Assembly (NCBI GenBank): GCA_946965045.2
Contig: OX337229.1
Span: 434,001-498,000, forward strand
From: Epithemia pelagica
Lineage: Eukaryota > Bacillariophyta > Bacillariophyceae > Surirellales > Surirellaceae
Reading direction: 5' to 3'
DNA: 64,000 bases
The notes under the pieces were generated by a model, which saw nothing but the letters and a program-made list of their open reading frames with translations, was not told the DNA's origin and made no database searches. The translations under genes were made by a program, and so were the position numbers. Shown piece after piece: positions 8,392 through 18,129 of this stretch. How positions within the stretch are numbered: position 1 is the first letter of the stretch; each line of letters begins with the position of its first letter.

Positions 8392-11300
8392 ATGGCAAGT
8401 TCTGAAACTACACCCAAGCCCACTTTCAAGCCACCCAAGCCCACAATGGGCGATCTTGTTCAACTCGACGAGTACAAGTGGGCGGCTTGGACCGGCGGAA
8501 AGCCTCTCCCCACCTGGAAAGGACTCGACCCAACCGCCAAAACCTACCCTGCAACTCCTCACCAACGACGATTCGGCAAAGACATCACCGGATTCGAGAC
8601 TCGCTGCAGTGGATTGTCAATTCGTTACAAAAAGGGAGACAACCTCCACGAATTTATGAAGCGTCTCAACGACATCTTCGTACTCCGAGGTCTCGACACC
8701 ATCTGCTACCTCGCCGATCCAGCCAACCCAGAAGAGATGCGACACATTGTCAATGAGCACACTCGCTTTAACCTCAAGCTTGTGCAGAAGGCAGCCCCTG
8801 TGCACTGCGCCAACTTCGACCCATATGATTCAGAGAACGACACCGCTGCACGCATGTGTCTCCTCGACTCTGTCGAACTGAAGATTCGCAAGATGTTAGA
8901 AACAAAGACGAACACAACGGAAACCTTTCTCGTTACCTGGATGACTTTTATTAACCTTCTCCAATCTGACTCGGTTCAGAAATACGATGCTCTATCCGCC
9001 AAGATCGCAAGCCAAACCCCATTCATGTATCCAGGGCAGAACATCTCTGAAATGGCTGCACACATGAAGGCAGATTGTGAGGATCTGTTTGCATCAGGAT
9101 TTTACAAACAAACACTTACCTTGTCCGTTCTCCAAGCCTTTGCACTCGCAAATGGAGATCCCCTGTACAACCTTGGATTGTTGAATCTGTACCCACAAGT
9201 TCAGCAACGAATTCTCGAGATTCGATACATGACGGAACAAGACCAACAAGATACTCTTGATAAAGAAGGACTCTCTTTTGCCCACATCTGTGACAAAGCC
9301 GACGCTCTGTACATGGATGCCATGAACCTCAAGAAATGGCCAGCTTCCACCCACAACAAAGACTCCAAGACACCTCCTGCAGCCTTTGCCAACCTCTCGG
9401 AAGTACAAGCCATGGCCCTTCGTCAACACATGGGCGACACCCCCTTGTCGAAAGGAGCATGTCTAATTTGTGGCAGTTTCGACCACTGGGCGAAAGATTG
9501 TCCCCACAAAAGTTCCAAGCAAGCTTCCGGACCACGCGCACACTCGCGCGGTGGCAGTCGCGGATCTCTCAACCAGAAACCCAAGGGAAACTCCAATCGC
9601 ACCTCCAGAAGCAACAACAAGACAACCACCAAATCAAACTCGGGATCCTCCGTCAACTGGAAGTACCAAGCACCCTCCCAAGGACAGTCCGAAACGAAGA
9701 CAGTTGAAGGGAAAACTTGGTACTGGTGCGCCCACTGCGGCCGATGGACCGGCACCCACTCCACGGCACAGCACTCGGATGACTACAAGGGGCACTCCAA
9801 GTCCAACAAGAAAACATCCAACCCTGGCGGAATCGCAGCCCCTCAGGCAAACATGATCTCCCTAGATCTTGATGCTGGTGCCTGGGCAGCACGATTTCCC
9901 ATCCGAAACCTCCTCTCAGTCGAAGATTTTGACTCTGTCGCTCCTGATCAAACCCAAGACGACATCGACAGCACACCATCCATCCCTGACTCGTTCTGGG
10001 ACACGTTCTCCGCATCGGGCCCCGAAGATGATGATGATAATGTGTCGATTGTTGTTTCAGAGGGAGAAGAACGTCGAGACACCACACAAAACGAGTCTCT
10101 CCTCAACAACACCGTTGAAACCACCGACATGTTGTTGGATACGAGACCGGTTGATTGTTGCGACGACGCCAAATCCAACGATGCAAGCGATGAAAGCTCC
10201 GCAACCACAGAACCGCCTCCACTGATTCCACGCTTTCAAGACGACGAAGAAGAGGATCCAGACTTGGCCTCTCTGTTCAGGAACGTCGATTCCGACCAAA
10301 CCGACGAATCGGTCGAACTTCCACCTCTCGTTCCACGACCAATCACACCCTATGGCCTTCATCAAGCTCCGGCAACATTTCGTCCCCTCACATTCATTGA
10401 CCCCGACGACCTCTCAATCGCAGAATCATCGGACGAAGAAGAAGACAACGATCCAAACGCCCCAAACCGAGATTTGATGGCTCTTCCACCCAACATCCGA
10501 CAAGCCTTCATCCAAGCTGCAACGGATGAACTACGCCGCGTCATGAACCTGCACCGCATTGTTCATCCACCAGAAGACTCCGACGACGAAGCTACCGAGA
10601 CAGGTGACACCGCAAGCACCACCGACAACGATGCAGCCGACGGAGAAAATGACCAAGACGATGAAGACGAAGATGACGAAGAGGAAGAAGATGAAGAAAC
10701 CGACGACGACGACCCAAATGGAGACGCCGACGACGAAGCAGATGACAACGATCACGATGATGACAACAACGACGGAGCCTGCCCACCTACGATGGCAAAC
10801 GAAACAAACAACGAGAGTGAGACAGATGAAGAACAAGATCCAGCACCCGAACCACCGGACATCGACTTTACCGTAGATCTAAATAAACTGAATCTCACTG
10901 CCAAAGTGGCAACCATCAACTCACCTTGGAAAGAGTACAACAACTCAAATGTCGGCGAAACTGAACGAACCGACGACACCTGGTATGACTTCTATGAAGC
11001 AACATTCACATTCGACAAGAATGCAGATCCACAGAACACTGACATCCACACGAAAATTCCGTCAGACTGTCCAGTGAATCAAGAACAAGACCAAAAAGCA
11101 CCGCCCAACTTCCATGAACAAGACCAAGCAACACCTGATAGGAAGATGCCGGCGATTCAAGACGATGAAGTATCCCCCATTGAGTGGGAAACGCCTCCCA
11201 GTACTAACAGTGCACTCTCGCCCAACAGCCTAGATCTGTCGTTCATCACCCCAACACGACTCTTCCACGCGCCGGGCGAGCCCTCAGCCCCCAAGAAACG

Positions 11301-12567
11301 TCCCTCCTCTCCCATTATTCCCTTCGCAACTCGTCAAAGGCAAATGATGGGAGAAGACGACCCAGCCATCCGTCAAGACCACATTGAGAGCCTAGTGGAG
11401 CACTTTATCCACACACACACAGCCTATCACAAAGAAGAAAATCCACGTTTGAAGAAGACTTTAGAACAACAACTACCTTCTCTCCAACAGAAACTGAAGG
11501 AAGCACTAACCGCTCTCCAACTAGACGAGCAAGTACATCACAGCCGTCTCAGCATGGAAACACCAAGTCTGAGCAGTACCCTGCACACAGCATGGGAGTT
11601 GGCCACCATCTCCGACTATGGTGCCATCATCATCAAGCAGAACAAACAAGGACTCCCTGGTCATGCCATGGATATCACCATCAATCCAAATGACATCACC
11701 CCGGACTCCCACGACGAACATCTGACCAACCTGCCCAGCAAACCAGCCGCCCATGTCGCGACCACCAAGTTTACGACAAAGCCGAAACGAAAGAAAAAGA
11801 AACCACTCCGTCTGAACCTTCCTTCTAATCCCAATCGTCATCAATTCTTCCCACCACTGACTTCTACAAGAACACTGATGATAACCGTGAAGCAAGGCGC
11901 TCTCACCGGTTTGCTCGGCACTGGGTTGTTGTATATTGGTCCACATCTGGCTCCAAGAAAGGCACTCCCATACCTCCTTTCCTGTTTTGGAGGCGCCTCA
12001 GCTGCTTTGCAGATTGTCCACTCTTTGTCGCGTCCCTCCCACTCACCCGTGGATTGTCTCACCCACCGGTTGATTGTTACATGTCTTCTACCAAACTCTG
12101 GCATGTCCTTGGTCCGCTCTGTTGGACGATGGCTGCGATCAGCACTCGGTCTCTGTACCACATCAGAGGGAGAATACCAGCCAACCCATGCCATTGCTGT
12201 GGCACCGAAACCTCGCTCCCACCACGACCGACACCGATCTCACCCAAAGTCCAAACCACGGAAACCAAAACATCGACGAAACCGTAAGAAACACAAACGA
12301 GACAGGACAAACAAGACAACGATTAGACCACTGCAAGGACCACAGCCACTTCCATCACTCATGAGCACCACCACCATACAGGCACATGCTTACACCATGA
12401 GCCAAAATCTGGCGCTCCAAGCTGCAATCAATCATCCACGAAAAATTTCAGTCAGAAATGGAAGACAAACAAGCTTTTCTCCTCATTTGGGATTCAGGCG
12501 CAAGTGTCTCCATCACGAACGACAAGAGCGATTTCATTCCAAACAAAGTGAGGGACGTACCTCCTGA
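8392..12567 (+). CDS. Element 2 Gag-like protein with a very long C-terminal extension
   Basis: A 1,391-residue ORF from the ATG at 8392. Residues 1-340 form a Gag capsid-like helical domain. A CCHC zinc knuckle (CLICGSFDHWAKDC, ~9460-9501) follows, and then a second zinc-finger-like motif (WYWCAHCGRWTGTHS, ~9720-9765) of the kind I associate with diatom copia Gags. About 900 further residues are unusual for a Gag: Ser/Asp/Glu-rich sequence with a tract almost purely Asp/Glu (about 10650-10760), a helical segment (about 11380-11530), a hydrophobic glycine-rich stretch (about 11890-12020) that could enter a membrane, and a Lys/Arg/His-rich basic tail (about 12210-12310). The last 110 bp overlap Pol in another frame. 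Gag identity is firm; the role of the extension is unknown. Confidence 0.88.
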   Translation: MASSETTPKPTFKPPKPTMGDLVQLDEYKWAAWTGGKPLPTWKGLDPTAKTYPATPHQRRFGKDITGFETRCSGLSIRYKKGDNLHEFMKRLNDIFVLRGLDTICYLADPANPEEMRHIVNEHTRFNLKLVQKAAPVHCANFDPYDSENDTAARMCLLDSVELKIRKMLETKTNTTETFLVTWMTFINLLQSDSVQKYDALSAKIASQTPFMYPGQNISEMAAHMKADCEDLFASGFYKQTLTLSVLQAFALANGDPLYNLGLLNLYPQVQQRILEIRYMTEQDQQDTLDKEGLSFAHICDKADALYMDAMNLKKWPASTHNKDSKTPPAAFANLSEVQAMALRQHMGDTPLSKGACLICGSFDHWAKDCPHKSSKQASGPRAHSRGGSRGSLNQKPKGNSNRTSRSNNKTTTKSNSGSSVNWKYQAPSQGQSETKTVEGKTWYWCAHCGRWTGTHSTAQHSDDYKGHSKSNKKTSNPGGIAAPQANMISLDLDAGAWAARFPIRNLLSVEDFDSVAPDQTQDDIDSTPSIPDSFWDTFSASGPEDDDDNVSIVVSEGEERRDTTQNESLLNNTVETTDMLLDTRPVDCCDDAKSNDASDESSATTEPPPLIPRFQDDEEEDPDLASLFRNVDSDQTDESVELPPLVPRPITPYGLHQAPATFRPLTFIDPDDLSIAESSDEEEDNDPNAPNRDLMALPPNIRQAFIQAATDELRRVMNLHRIVHPPEDSDDEATETGDTASTTDNDAADGENDQDDEDEDDEEEEDEETDDDDPNGDADDEADDNDHDDDNNDGACPPTMANETNNESETDEEQDPAPEPPDIDFTVDLNKLNLTAKVATINSPWKEYNNSNVGETERTDDTWYDFYEATFTFDKNADPQNTDIHTKIPSDCPVNQEQDQKAPPNFHEQDQATPDRKMPAIQDDEVSPIEWETPPSTNSALSPNSLDLSFITPTRLFHAPGEPSAPKKRPSSPIIPFATRQRQMMGEDDPAIRQDHIESLVEHFIHTHTAYHKEENPRLKKTLEQQLPSLQQKLKEALTALQLDEQVHHSRLSMETPSLSSTLHTAWELATISDYGAIIIKQNKQGLPGHAMDITINPNDITPDSHDEHLTNLPSKPAAHVATTKFTTKPKRKKKKPLRLNLPSNPNRHQFFPPLTSTRTLMITVKQGALTGLLGTGLLYIGPHLAPRKALPYLLSCFGGASAALQIVHSLSRPSHSPVDCLTHRLIVTCLLPNSGMSLVRSVGRWLRSALGLCTTSEGEYQPTHAIAVAPKPRSHHDRHRSHPKSKPRKPKHRRNRKKHKRDRTNKTTIRPLQGPQPLPSLMSTTTIQAHAYTMSQNLALQAAINHPRKISVRNGRQTSFSPHLGFRRKCLHHERQERFHSKQSEGRTS

Positions 12568-15500
12568 CTATCAGGTCCAAGGTTTGGCCGAAGGAGCACA
12601 AGTCGAAAGTCAAGGAGTCGTGGAATGGTACATCAAAGACGTCCATGGACGGCTACGATGCATCGAACTCCTTGCTCTGTACATACCCGCAGCTGGCTGT
12701 CGGCTTCTCAGTACAAGCAGCCTCTTACAACGATACCAAGGGGAAACCATAAAAATCGAACCACAAGGACTCAAACTTAGCGGTGTGAGAAACGACCCTG
12801 CTCGAGGACCAATAAAAGTCGAAATCGAAGCCGAAAGCAACTTACCGAAAAGCATCTGCTACCACCGACTAGGAGTGAACCGTTCAGTCTCTGCATTCGT
12901 TGCCACTGTCACCACAGTCGACGAACGAAACATAAACCTTTCAGCGCCACAAAAGGTCTGGAGCCAATGGCACATCCGGTTTGGACATGCACCCTTCCGC
13001 GTCGTCCAGTTTGTTCTCCGCTCTGGTGTATTGTCAAATGATGAGTCGTCGCGACGACTCCACACTGCCGTCTGCAAACTGACCACTCCTCCGTTGTGTG
13101 CCGCTTGTCTTTATGGAAAACAAAAGACCAGGCACTCCCCAGGACAGAAAACCGTCAAAATACAAGACAAAGAAGGAGCCCTGAAAAAGAACCACCTTTT
13201 TCCCGGTCAACAAGTTTCAGCAGACCACTTCATCTGCTCGACAAAAGGACGCCTCTACACATCAAAAGGCAAAACCAAAGAAGAAGCAATGCTTAGCGGT
13301 GGATGCATTTTCGTAGACCACGCAAGTGGATACATCGACGTATCCATGCAAACTCACCTTAACACCCACCAAACACTAAAAGCAAAAACAGAATACGAAC
13401 AACGATGTCAGAACCAAGGAGTGATCATTCAACAATATCACACAGACAATGGCACCGCCTTCACCTCGAAGAAATACACCGAGCATCTGCAAGCCTTTCA
13501 GCAAGTAACAAGCTTTGCCGGTGTAGGCGCACACCACCACAATGGCGTGGCAGAGCGCAGCATCCAAACCATCATGTCCATGGCAAGGACCATGATGTTA
13601 CACGCCGCCACCCATTGGCCCGAAGTTGCAGACCCAACTCTTTGGCCCATGGCCGTCGACCATGCTGTTTTCATCTACAACCGACTCCCCAAGATTCAAA
13701 CAGGAATTTCCCCCATCGACCTCTTCACCAAGACAAGATGGGAGCAACGCCGCTTCCACGATCTTCATGTCTGGGGTGCACCGGCATATGTTCTGAACAA
13801 AACAATACAAGACGGTAAGAAATTACCACGATGGAAGCCAAGAAGTCAACGCTGCATGTTTGTTGGATTCTCCCAACAACATGCACTCACCGCTCCACTT
13901 GTACTTAACCTCGACACGGGCACAATCTCACCGCAATACCACGTTGTCTTCGACGACTGGTTTGCAACAGTGGCAGCAACCAACGAAAACTCCCACTCAC
14001 CACATGCAACAGTTGACCAAATCTTCGCAAACATGGACAACATTCTGCACTCACCAGGATACGACGATCCATCAGCAGACGACGATTCTCCGAATGACAC
14101 GCCCGAAGCCACTGCCTCCGAACTCACCAAAAACAAGATCTTTGAGGCCATGGAAAACGCGACCCCTCCTGTTCCACTGGAATACGACACCCCTGCCGTA
14201 CCACCAACTTCAACCACGGCTGCCCCTCCCTTGCCCCACCCAGTCAGTACTCCACGTCCAGTGTCTACCCCACCCAGTGTTCCGTCGTCGCTAGCCAATG
14301 CTCCGTCGCGCATGTCGACCAATCCTCCTCCCACCACTTTGGCTACACCGCACAAAATCCCTCCCCTTTCCATTGAAGATGATTGGACCATGCCCACGGA
14401 TCAGAGGGAGAGCACACCAACACAGGCTCCTCCTGCCCCCAAATCACAACCACCTGAACACAAGCCACAGAGGGAGCCAACCAAACAGAGGGAGCCATCC
14501 AACCAGAGGGAGCATGCCTCTCCAGCCCCTCGTCGATCCGGCCGAAACCGACGTTCACCCAATCGTCTCGTCGAATCCATGGACCCCACACACAAGTCCT
14601 ACCTTGCCCACGTCGATACTCTTGACAACCTACCCTTTCAAGCCACAATTGGACTCTTCAAGGCAACCATCGTAGACCCCGACACTCTGGGCTACGATCA
14701 AGCGTTGAAAGATGCAGACCTTCTTCACTGGCGCAAGGCAGCAAAACAAGAAATTGATGAGCTAACAGAAAAAGAGACATGGATTGAAGAGCCACAGTCG
14801 GCTGCCAAAACCAAGATTCTACCAGGCACATGGGTTTTCAAACGAAAACGCCACGCCGATGGAACAATCAAGAAGCACAAAGGACGCTACTGCGTGAGAG
14901 GCGACCTTCAAGAACAAGCACCAGACGCCTATTCACCAGTTGTAAATTGGGCAATCATCCGAATCTGCATGATCTACGCCCTAAGTCAACAATGGGTAAT
15001 GGTATGCATAGACTTCAGCAATGCCTTCGTCCAGGCAAAACTCAAGGAACCCATCTGGATCCACATACCACCTGGTTTCAAGTCAACCAGCTCAGAACCC
15101 ACCTGCCTACGTCTACTGAAGAGTCTCTACGGTTTGACCATTGCCCCTAGATTATGGTATGAAAAACTCATTGAAGCTCTTTTGGAAGATGGTTTCAAGA
15201 AAAGCGACTATGACGAATGTTTCTTCATGAAACCAGACATGCTTCTCTTCATTTGGGTGGATGATTGTGGCATCGTTGCACCCACCATGACTCTTGTGGA
15301 TGCATTCATTAAACGACTGAAAACAAAAGGTTTCGAATTGTCCAAAGACTCCGATTTCGCAGAATACCTGGGAATCGATTTCAAGCGGAACAAGGACGAG
15401 ATTGTAATGACTCAACCCGGCTTAATCAAGCGCATCCTCCAAACCACAAAGATGGAAGACTGCAACGGAAATTGGACCCCTGCAGCGCAGATTGGATTGG

Positions 15501-16285
15501 GAAGTGATCCCAACGGACCTCCCATGAAAGACAATTGGAACTATCGGTCAGTGGTTGGTATGTTGTTGTATCTCTCCACCAACACACGGCCAGATATAAC
15601 GTTTGCCGTGAGCCAAGTGGCACGTTTTTCCAATGATCCAAAACAATCGCACGCTCAAGCCGTCAAAGCCATCATCCGATATCTCTCACGGACCATCGAC
15701 AACGGCACCATCTTTCGTCCAAGCAAAGATTATCGGCTTGATTGTTATGTCGATGCAGACTTCATGGGTCTGCACGGCCGAGAACCAGAAGACGATCCAA
15801 CAAGCGCCAAGTCCCGAACTGGGTATATCATCTTCTTTGGGGGAAGTCCTCTGGTTTGGAAATCTCAATTGCAAAGCGAAATTGCAACAAGCACCTTTCA
15901 CTCCGAATACGTGGCTCTGTCCCAAGCCATGAGAGTTGTAGTTTGGTTGCAAGAAGTCTTGAACGAGTTAAACTCTTGTGTGAGAATCAATCCAAGTGTG
16001 CCACGGATTACTGCAGAAGTCCATGAGGACAACAATAGTGCTTACCTTGTGGCCACCAACCAACGTCTCACCTCTCGATCTCGCTCGCTAAACAACAAGT
16101 GGCACTGGTTTTGGTCCCAGGTGAAAGCCACAAACGCAACCATTGTGTCCTCGAAATCCGATATGGAAGACCGAACGATTACGATTTCCAAAATCGACAC
16201 CAAGTTGCAACGGGCCGACATCCTCACGAAAGGTCTGGCTCGAGAAACCTTTGAGACCATCCGAAAACTAAATCAAGGATGGTGA
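12458..16285 (+). CDS. Element 2 Pol polyprotein (PR-IN-RT-RH)
   Basis: A 1,275-residue ORF starting at the ATG at 12458, +1 relative to Gag. Aspartic protease LIWDSGASVS is at ~12482-12515. The integrase has an HHCC zinc finger (HIRFGHAP ... CAACLYG, ~12970-13120), catalytic Asp in VSADHF (~13219), HTDNGT (~13440) and Glu in GVAERS (~13545), followed by a Pro/Ser/Glu-rich linker (~14030-14560). Reverse transcriptase spans ~14700-15330 with the active site written WVDD (~15256) rather than the usual YVDD. RNase H carries YVDADFMG (~15747) and STFHSEYVALS (~15890). No internal stop is present, so this copy could be active. Because protease starts right at the overlap, Pol is likely made by +1 frameshifting or re-initiation. 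Confidence 0.94.
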   Translation: MEDKQAFLLIWDSGASVSITNDKSDFIPNKVRDVPPDYQVQGLAEGAQVESQGVVEWYIKDVHGRLRCIELLALYIPAAGCRLLSTSSLLQRYQGETIKIEPQGLKLSGVRNDPARGPIKVEIEAESNLPKSICYHRLGVNRSVSAFVATVTTVDERNINLSAPQKVWSQWHIRFGHAPFRVVQFVLRSGVLSNDESSRRLHTAVCKLTTPPLCAACLYGKQKTRHSPGQKTVKIQDKEGALKKNHLFPGQQVSADHFICSTKGRLYTSKGKTKEEAMLSGGCIFVDHASGYIDVSMQTHLNTHQTLKAKTEYEQRCQNQGVIIQQYHTDNGTAFTSKKYTEHLQAFQQVTSFAGVGAHHHNGVAERSIQTIMSMARTMMLHAATHWPEVADPTLWPMAVDHAVFIYNRLPKIQTGISPIDLFTKTRWEQRRFHDLHVWGAPAYVLNKTIQDGKKLPRWKPRSQRCMFVGFSQQHALTAPLVLNLDTGTISPQYHVVFDDWFATVAATNENSHSPHATVDQIFANMDNILHSPGYDDPSADDDSPNDTPEATASELTKNKIFEAMENATPPVPLEYDTPAVPPTSTTAAPPLPHPVSTPRPVSTPPSVPSSLANAPSRMSTNPPPTTLATPHKIPPLSIEDDWTMPTDQRESTPTQAPPAPKSQPPEHKPQREPTKQREPSNQREHASPAPRRSGRNRRSPNRLVESMDPTHKSYLAHVDTLDNLPFQATIGLFKATIVDPDTLGYDQALKDADLLHWRKAAKQEIDELTEKETWIEEPQSAAKTKILPGTWVFKRKRHADGTIKKHKGRYCVRGDLQEQAPDAYSPVVNWAIIRICMIYALSQQWVMVCIDFSNAFVQAKLKEPIWIHIPPGFKSTSSEPTCLRLLKSLYGLTIAPRLWYEKLIEALLEDGFKKSDYDECFFMKPDMLLFIWVDDCGIVAPTMTLVDAFIKRLKTKGFELSKDSDFAEYLGIDFKRNKDEIVMTQPGLIKRILQTTKMEDCNGNWTPAAQIGLGSDPNGPPMKDNWNYRSVVGMLLYLSTNTRPDITFAVSQVARFSNDPKQSHAQAVKAIIRYLSRTIDNGTIFRPSKDYRLDCYVDADFMGLHGREPEDDPTSAKSRTGYIIFFGGSPLVWKSQLQSEIATSTFHSEYVALSQAMRVVVWLQEVLNELNSCVRINPSVPRITAEVHEDNNSAYLVATNQRLTSRSRSLNNKWHWFWSQVKATNATIVSSKSDMEDRTITISKIDTKLQRADILTKGLARETFETIRKLNQGW

Positions 16286-16300
16286 CCTGTGACACCAAGC

Positions 16301-16314
16301 CCAAGAGGGAGAGT
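16301..16314 (+). other. Polypurine tract of element 2
   Basis: CCAAGAGGGAGAG lies 16 bp after the Pol stop codon and before the 3' LTR sequence, the expected site for plus-strand priming. The following bases (TCGCAG) do not give a canonical TG start, so the LTR left border stays uncertain. Confidence 0.6.
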
Positions 16315-16442
16315 CGCAGTTTATGTTTTTAGCACCAGTCGCGTTTCCAAATTTGTATTTGTGTTTTGAAATATTGAATTTGCACGACTGGCAGTTTGTG
16401 TTGCATGACCCAATGATATAAGCCTACATGTCGGAATCCGCG

Positions 16443-16815
16443 CATGCATAACGCGCAGGATGGGCTTTTGGCGCCACAGAACGCCGGGCCATTCGCCGTT
16501 TGTGTCTACGACACTCATGTTTTGCTAACTAACCTATGACACAACAAACAACAAAATGAGATAACTATCGTCCATTTGAATCAAGCTGTGCGTTGCAAGA
16601 TAGCAGATCAATTCCTGGAAGCCAAAGCGAGGAATCAAAATGAGGAACTCAAGATCACTTTGTTTACTCTATAGCTTTAATCATAATATCGATACAGGAG
16701 TTTTTGCAACGCAAAAGACTTCTAGGTTGGTGTGGAGACTTGATCAATCTCCACCCCGATTACGCGGTATTCCCCTAGCTATTAGTATACCCAGTGTATG
16801 CTAGTGACTCTGACA
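16443..16815 (+). repeat. 3' LTR of element 2 (part confirmed by comparison)
   Basis: Repeat of 7787-8159. The full LTR probably begins near 16314, but the corresponding part of the 5' LTR is outside the window and cannot be compared. It ends at 16815 with ...TGACTCTGACA. Confidence 0.92.
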
Positions 16816-17425
16816 CTGACTATGTAGTGGCTCTCGGCGAATGCGGTTTGGACTACGTTCGTGACTCTACTTCCAAGGCGCTTCAACAACAAGTCTTTCA
16901 GGAACAGCTAATGCTTGCATGTCATCTCCAAATGCCACTATTTTTGCATGAACGCGAAGCCCATCAAGATTTCATTCGAATCCTGGACCAAGTGAGTCAA
17001 CTACCGAACCTTCCACCATTACCACCCATCCTTGTCCATTGCTTTACAGGGACTCAAGATGAAGCACAAGAATATTTGGATCGAGGATACTTTTTGAGTT
17101 TGCCGGGACCATTTGCAAGCCACAGCGAGGAGCTCTTTTGCGCGACATGATTGGCAAACTATCCTCCAGCCACGCGGCTACTTGGAAAGATCGTGTCATG
17201 GTGGAAACAGATGCACCGTACATGGGGTTTCGACGCGGTCCCAAAGGGCGGTGGGAATCTAGTGAGCCGGCCGATACTACCGGTGTGGCCAAGAAACTGG
17301 CCGAAACCATGGGACATGACTACGAAGACGTGTGCACCATGACCACTCGAACAGCTCTCAACTTTTTCCGACTTGCCATAGACGAAGAAGAGATGCGACA
17401 AGAACACATCTCTCGACAGTTGTAG
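16816..17425 (+). pseudogene. 3' half of a TatD-family deoxyribonuclease gene, split by element 2 and frameshifted
   Basis: Right after the LTR the sequence encodes VVALGECGLDY, the conserved GE-GLDY block of TatD metal-dependent nucleases. LFLHEREAH, ILVHCFTG and, later, MVETDAPYMG follow, all family signatures with metal-binding His, Glu and Asp. The N-terminal third, with the first HxH motif, must lie left of the window, separated by at least 16.8 kb of retrotransposons. Near 17100 the frame changes: the first frame ends at 17150, whereas the conserved ICKPQRG...LLRDMIG block (17114-17155) and the ETDAPY block are in the frame ending at TAG 17423-17425. A single-base deletion explains this; a sequencing error is possible. 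TatD enzymes are DNA exonucleases/endonucleases linked to repair and apoptosis-like DNA breakdown. This allele should be non-functional. Confidence 0.85.
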
Positions 17426-17712
17426 ATACTGTTGCTTCTTCTCATGTTTTGACCCAAGTAATTATCTAAATGGTGTGTGCCACCAGATATTTTCTAGCTG
17501 CTTTGACCCCGTATCTAGGTAGTTTTCCCAGTAAAACATGAATTAGTCTCCAATAGATCTTGGCAAAAAGGTAGAATGGAGGAGAATGTCGAGGTAGGTA
17601 CGTATATAATCAGGATGGTACTACCAGCAACAAAGTTTCCAAAATTTTGGCGAATAACAAAAACCATGAGACATGGCGTTGAGGCACTGTATCCATCATC
17701 ATCTGGTCTCTG

Positions 17713-18129
17713 TTATGTGCCTTGGAAACCTCGTCTCGAATCACACCGCACCGAGTACCTTGTGCGATGAGCTCGGGCACCGGGGATCTTTTCTCGAGGA
17801 ACTTCTTTGAACGTGAGGCCACCCAGGAATTGGTTCTCCACCGAATCCACCGAAAATTCAGAAGGATCACTGCCATGGGCCTGGTACGTCCAGGAGGAAG
17901 AGGACGTGTCCTCTGGTATGCATCGGGTAGTCATATTGTGAGAATGATTTCTGGAATGTCTCGGCAACACTGGAGAGTTTGATACAGGCGATTTCATATG
18001 TTCAGAGCTAGATTCCGTGGTTCTCTTGAGGGAATTTCTCTTGTTAGCGTTTGTGACTGGACCATCCTCACGAGGTGCCTTGACATTCCGGAAAGAGGCT
18101 CGCAGCAAAGCGTTGGTGATGATTCCCAT
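17713..18129 (-). CDS. Hypothetical short protein, weak support
   Basis: A 138-codon ORF with a Met start (MGIITNALL...) and a Ser/Arg/His-rich composition with no recognisable domain. A possible splice donor (CACAAG|GTACTC, minus strand, about 17760) near its end suggests it could continue in another exon, but I found no convincing one. An overlapping plus-strand ORF exists, so coding status is doubtful. Confidence 0.25.
   Translation of the reverse strand: MGIITNALLRASFRNVKAPREDGPVTNANKRNSLKRTTESSSEHMKSPVSNSPVLPRHSRNHSHNMTTRCIPEDTSSSSWTYQAHGSDPSEFSVDSVENQFLGGLTFKEVPREKIPGARAHRTRYSVRCDSRRGFQGT

Larger units (their letters stand above)
7787..16815 (+). mobile_element. Copia-type LTR retrotransposon (element 2), hosting element 1 in its 5' LTR
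   Basis: A 373-bp sequence at 7787-8159 is repeated without a difference I could find at 16443-16815. Both copies end ...CTCTGACA, which marks the LTR 3' end. The left copy starts abruptly at the border of element 1, so element 1 split the 5' LTR and the rest is left of the window. Internal part: a short leader (8160-8391), a very large Gag-like ORF (8392-12567), then Pol (12458-16285) in the +1 frame with a 110-bp overlap. A purine tract AAGAGGGAGAG lies at 16303-16313. The left edge of the 3' LTR is probably just after it (about 16314) but lacks a clear TG. To the right, a TatD gene resumes at 16816; the expected 5-bp target duplication there is CTGAC. Confidence 0.92.

Noticed and set aside
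16287-16300. TGTGACACC as left end of LTR2
   Set aside because: It lies before the purine tract, whereas an LTR must start after it; kept as unresolved instead.
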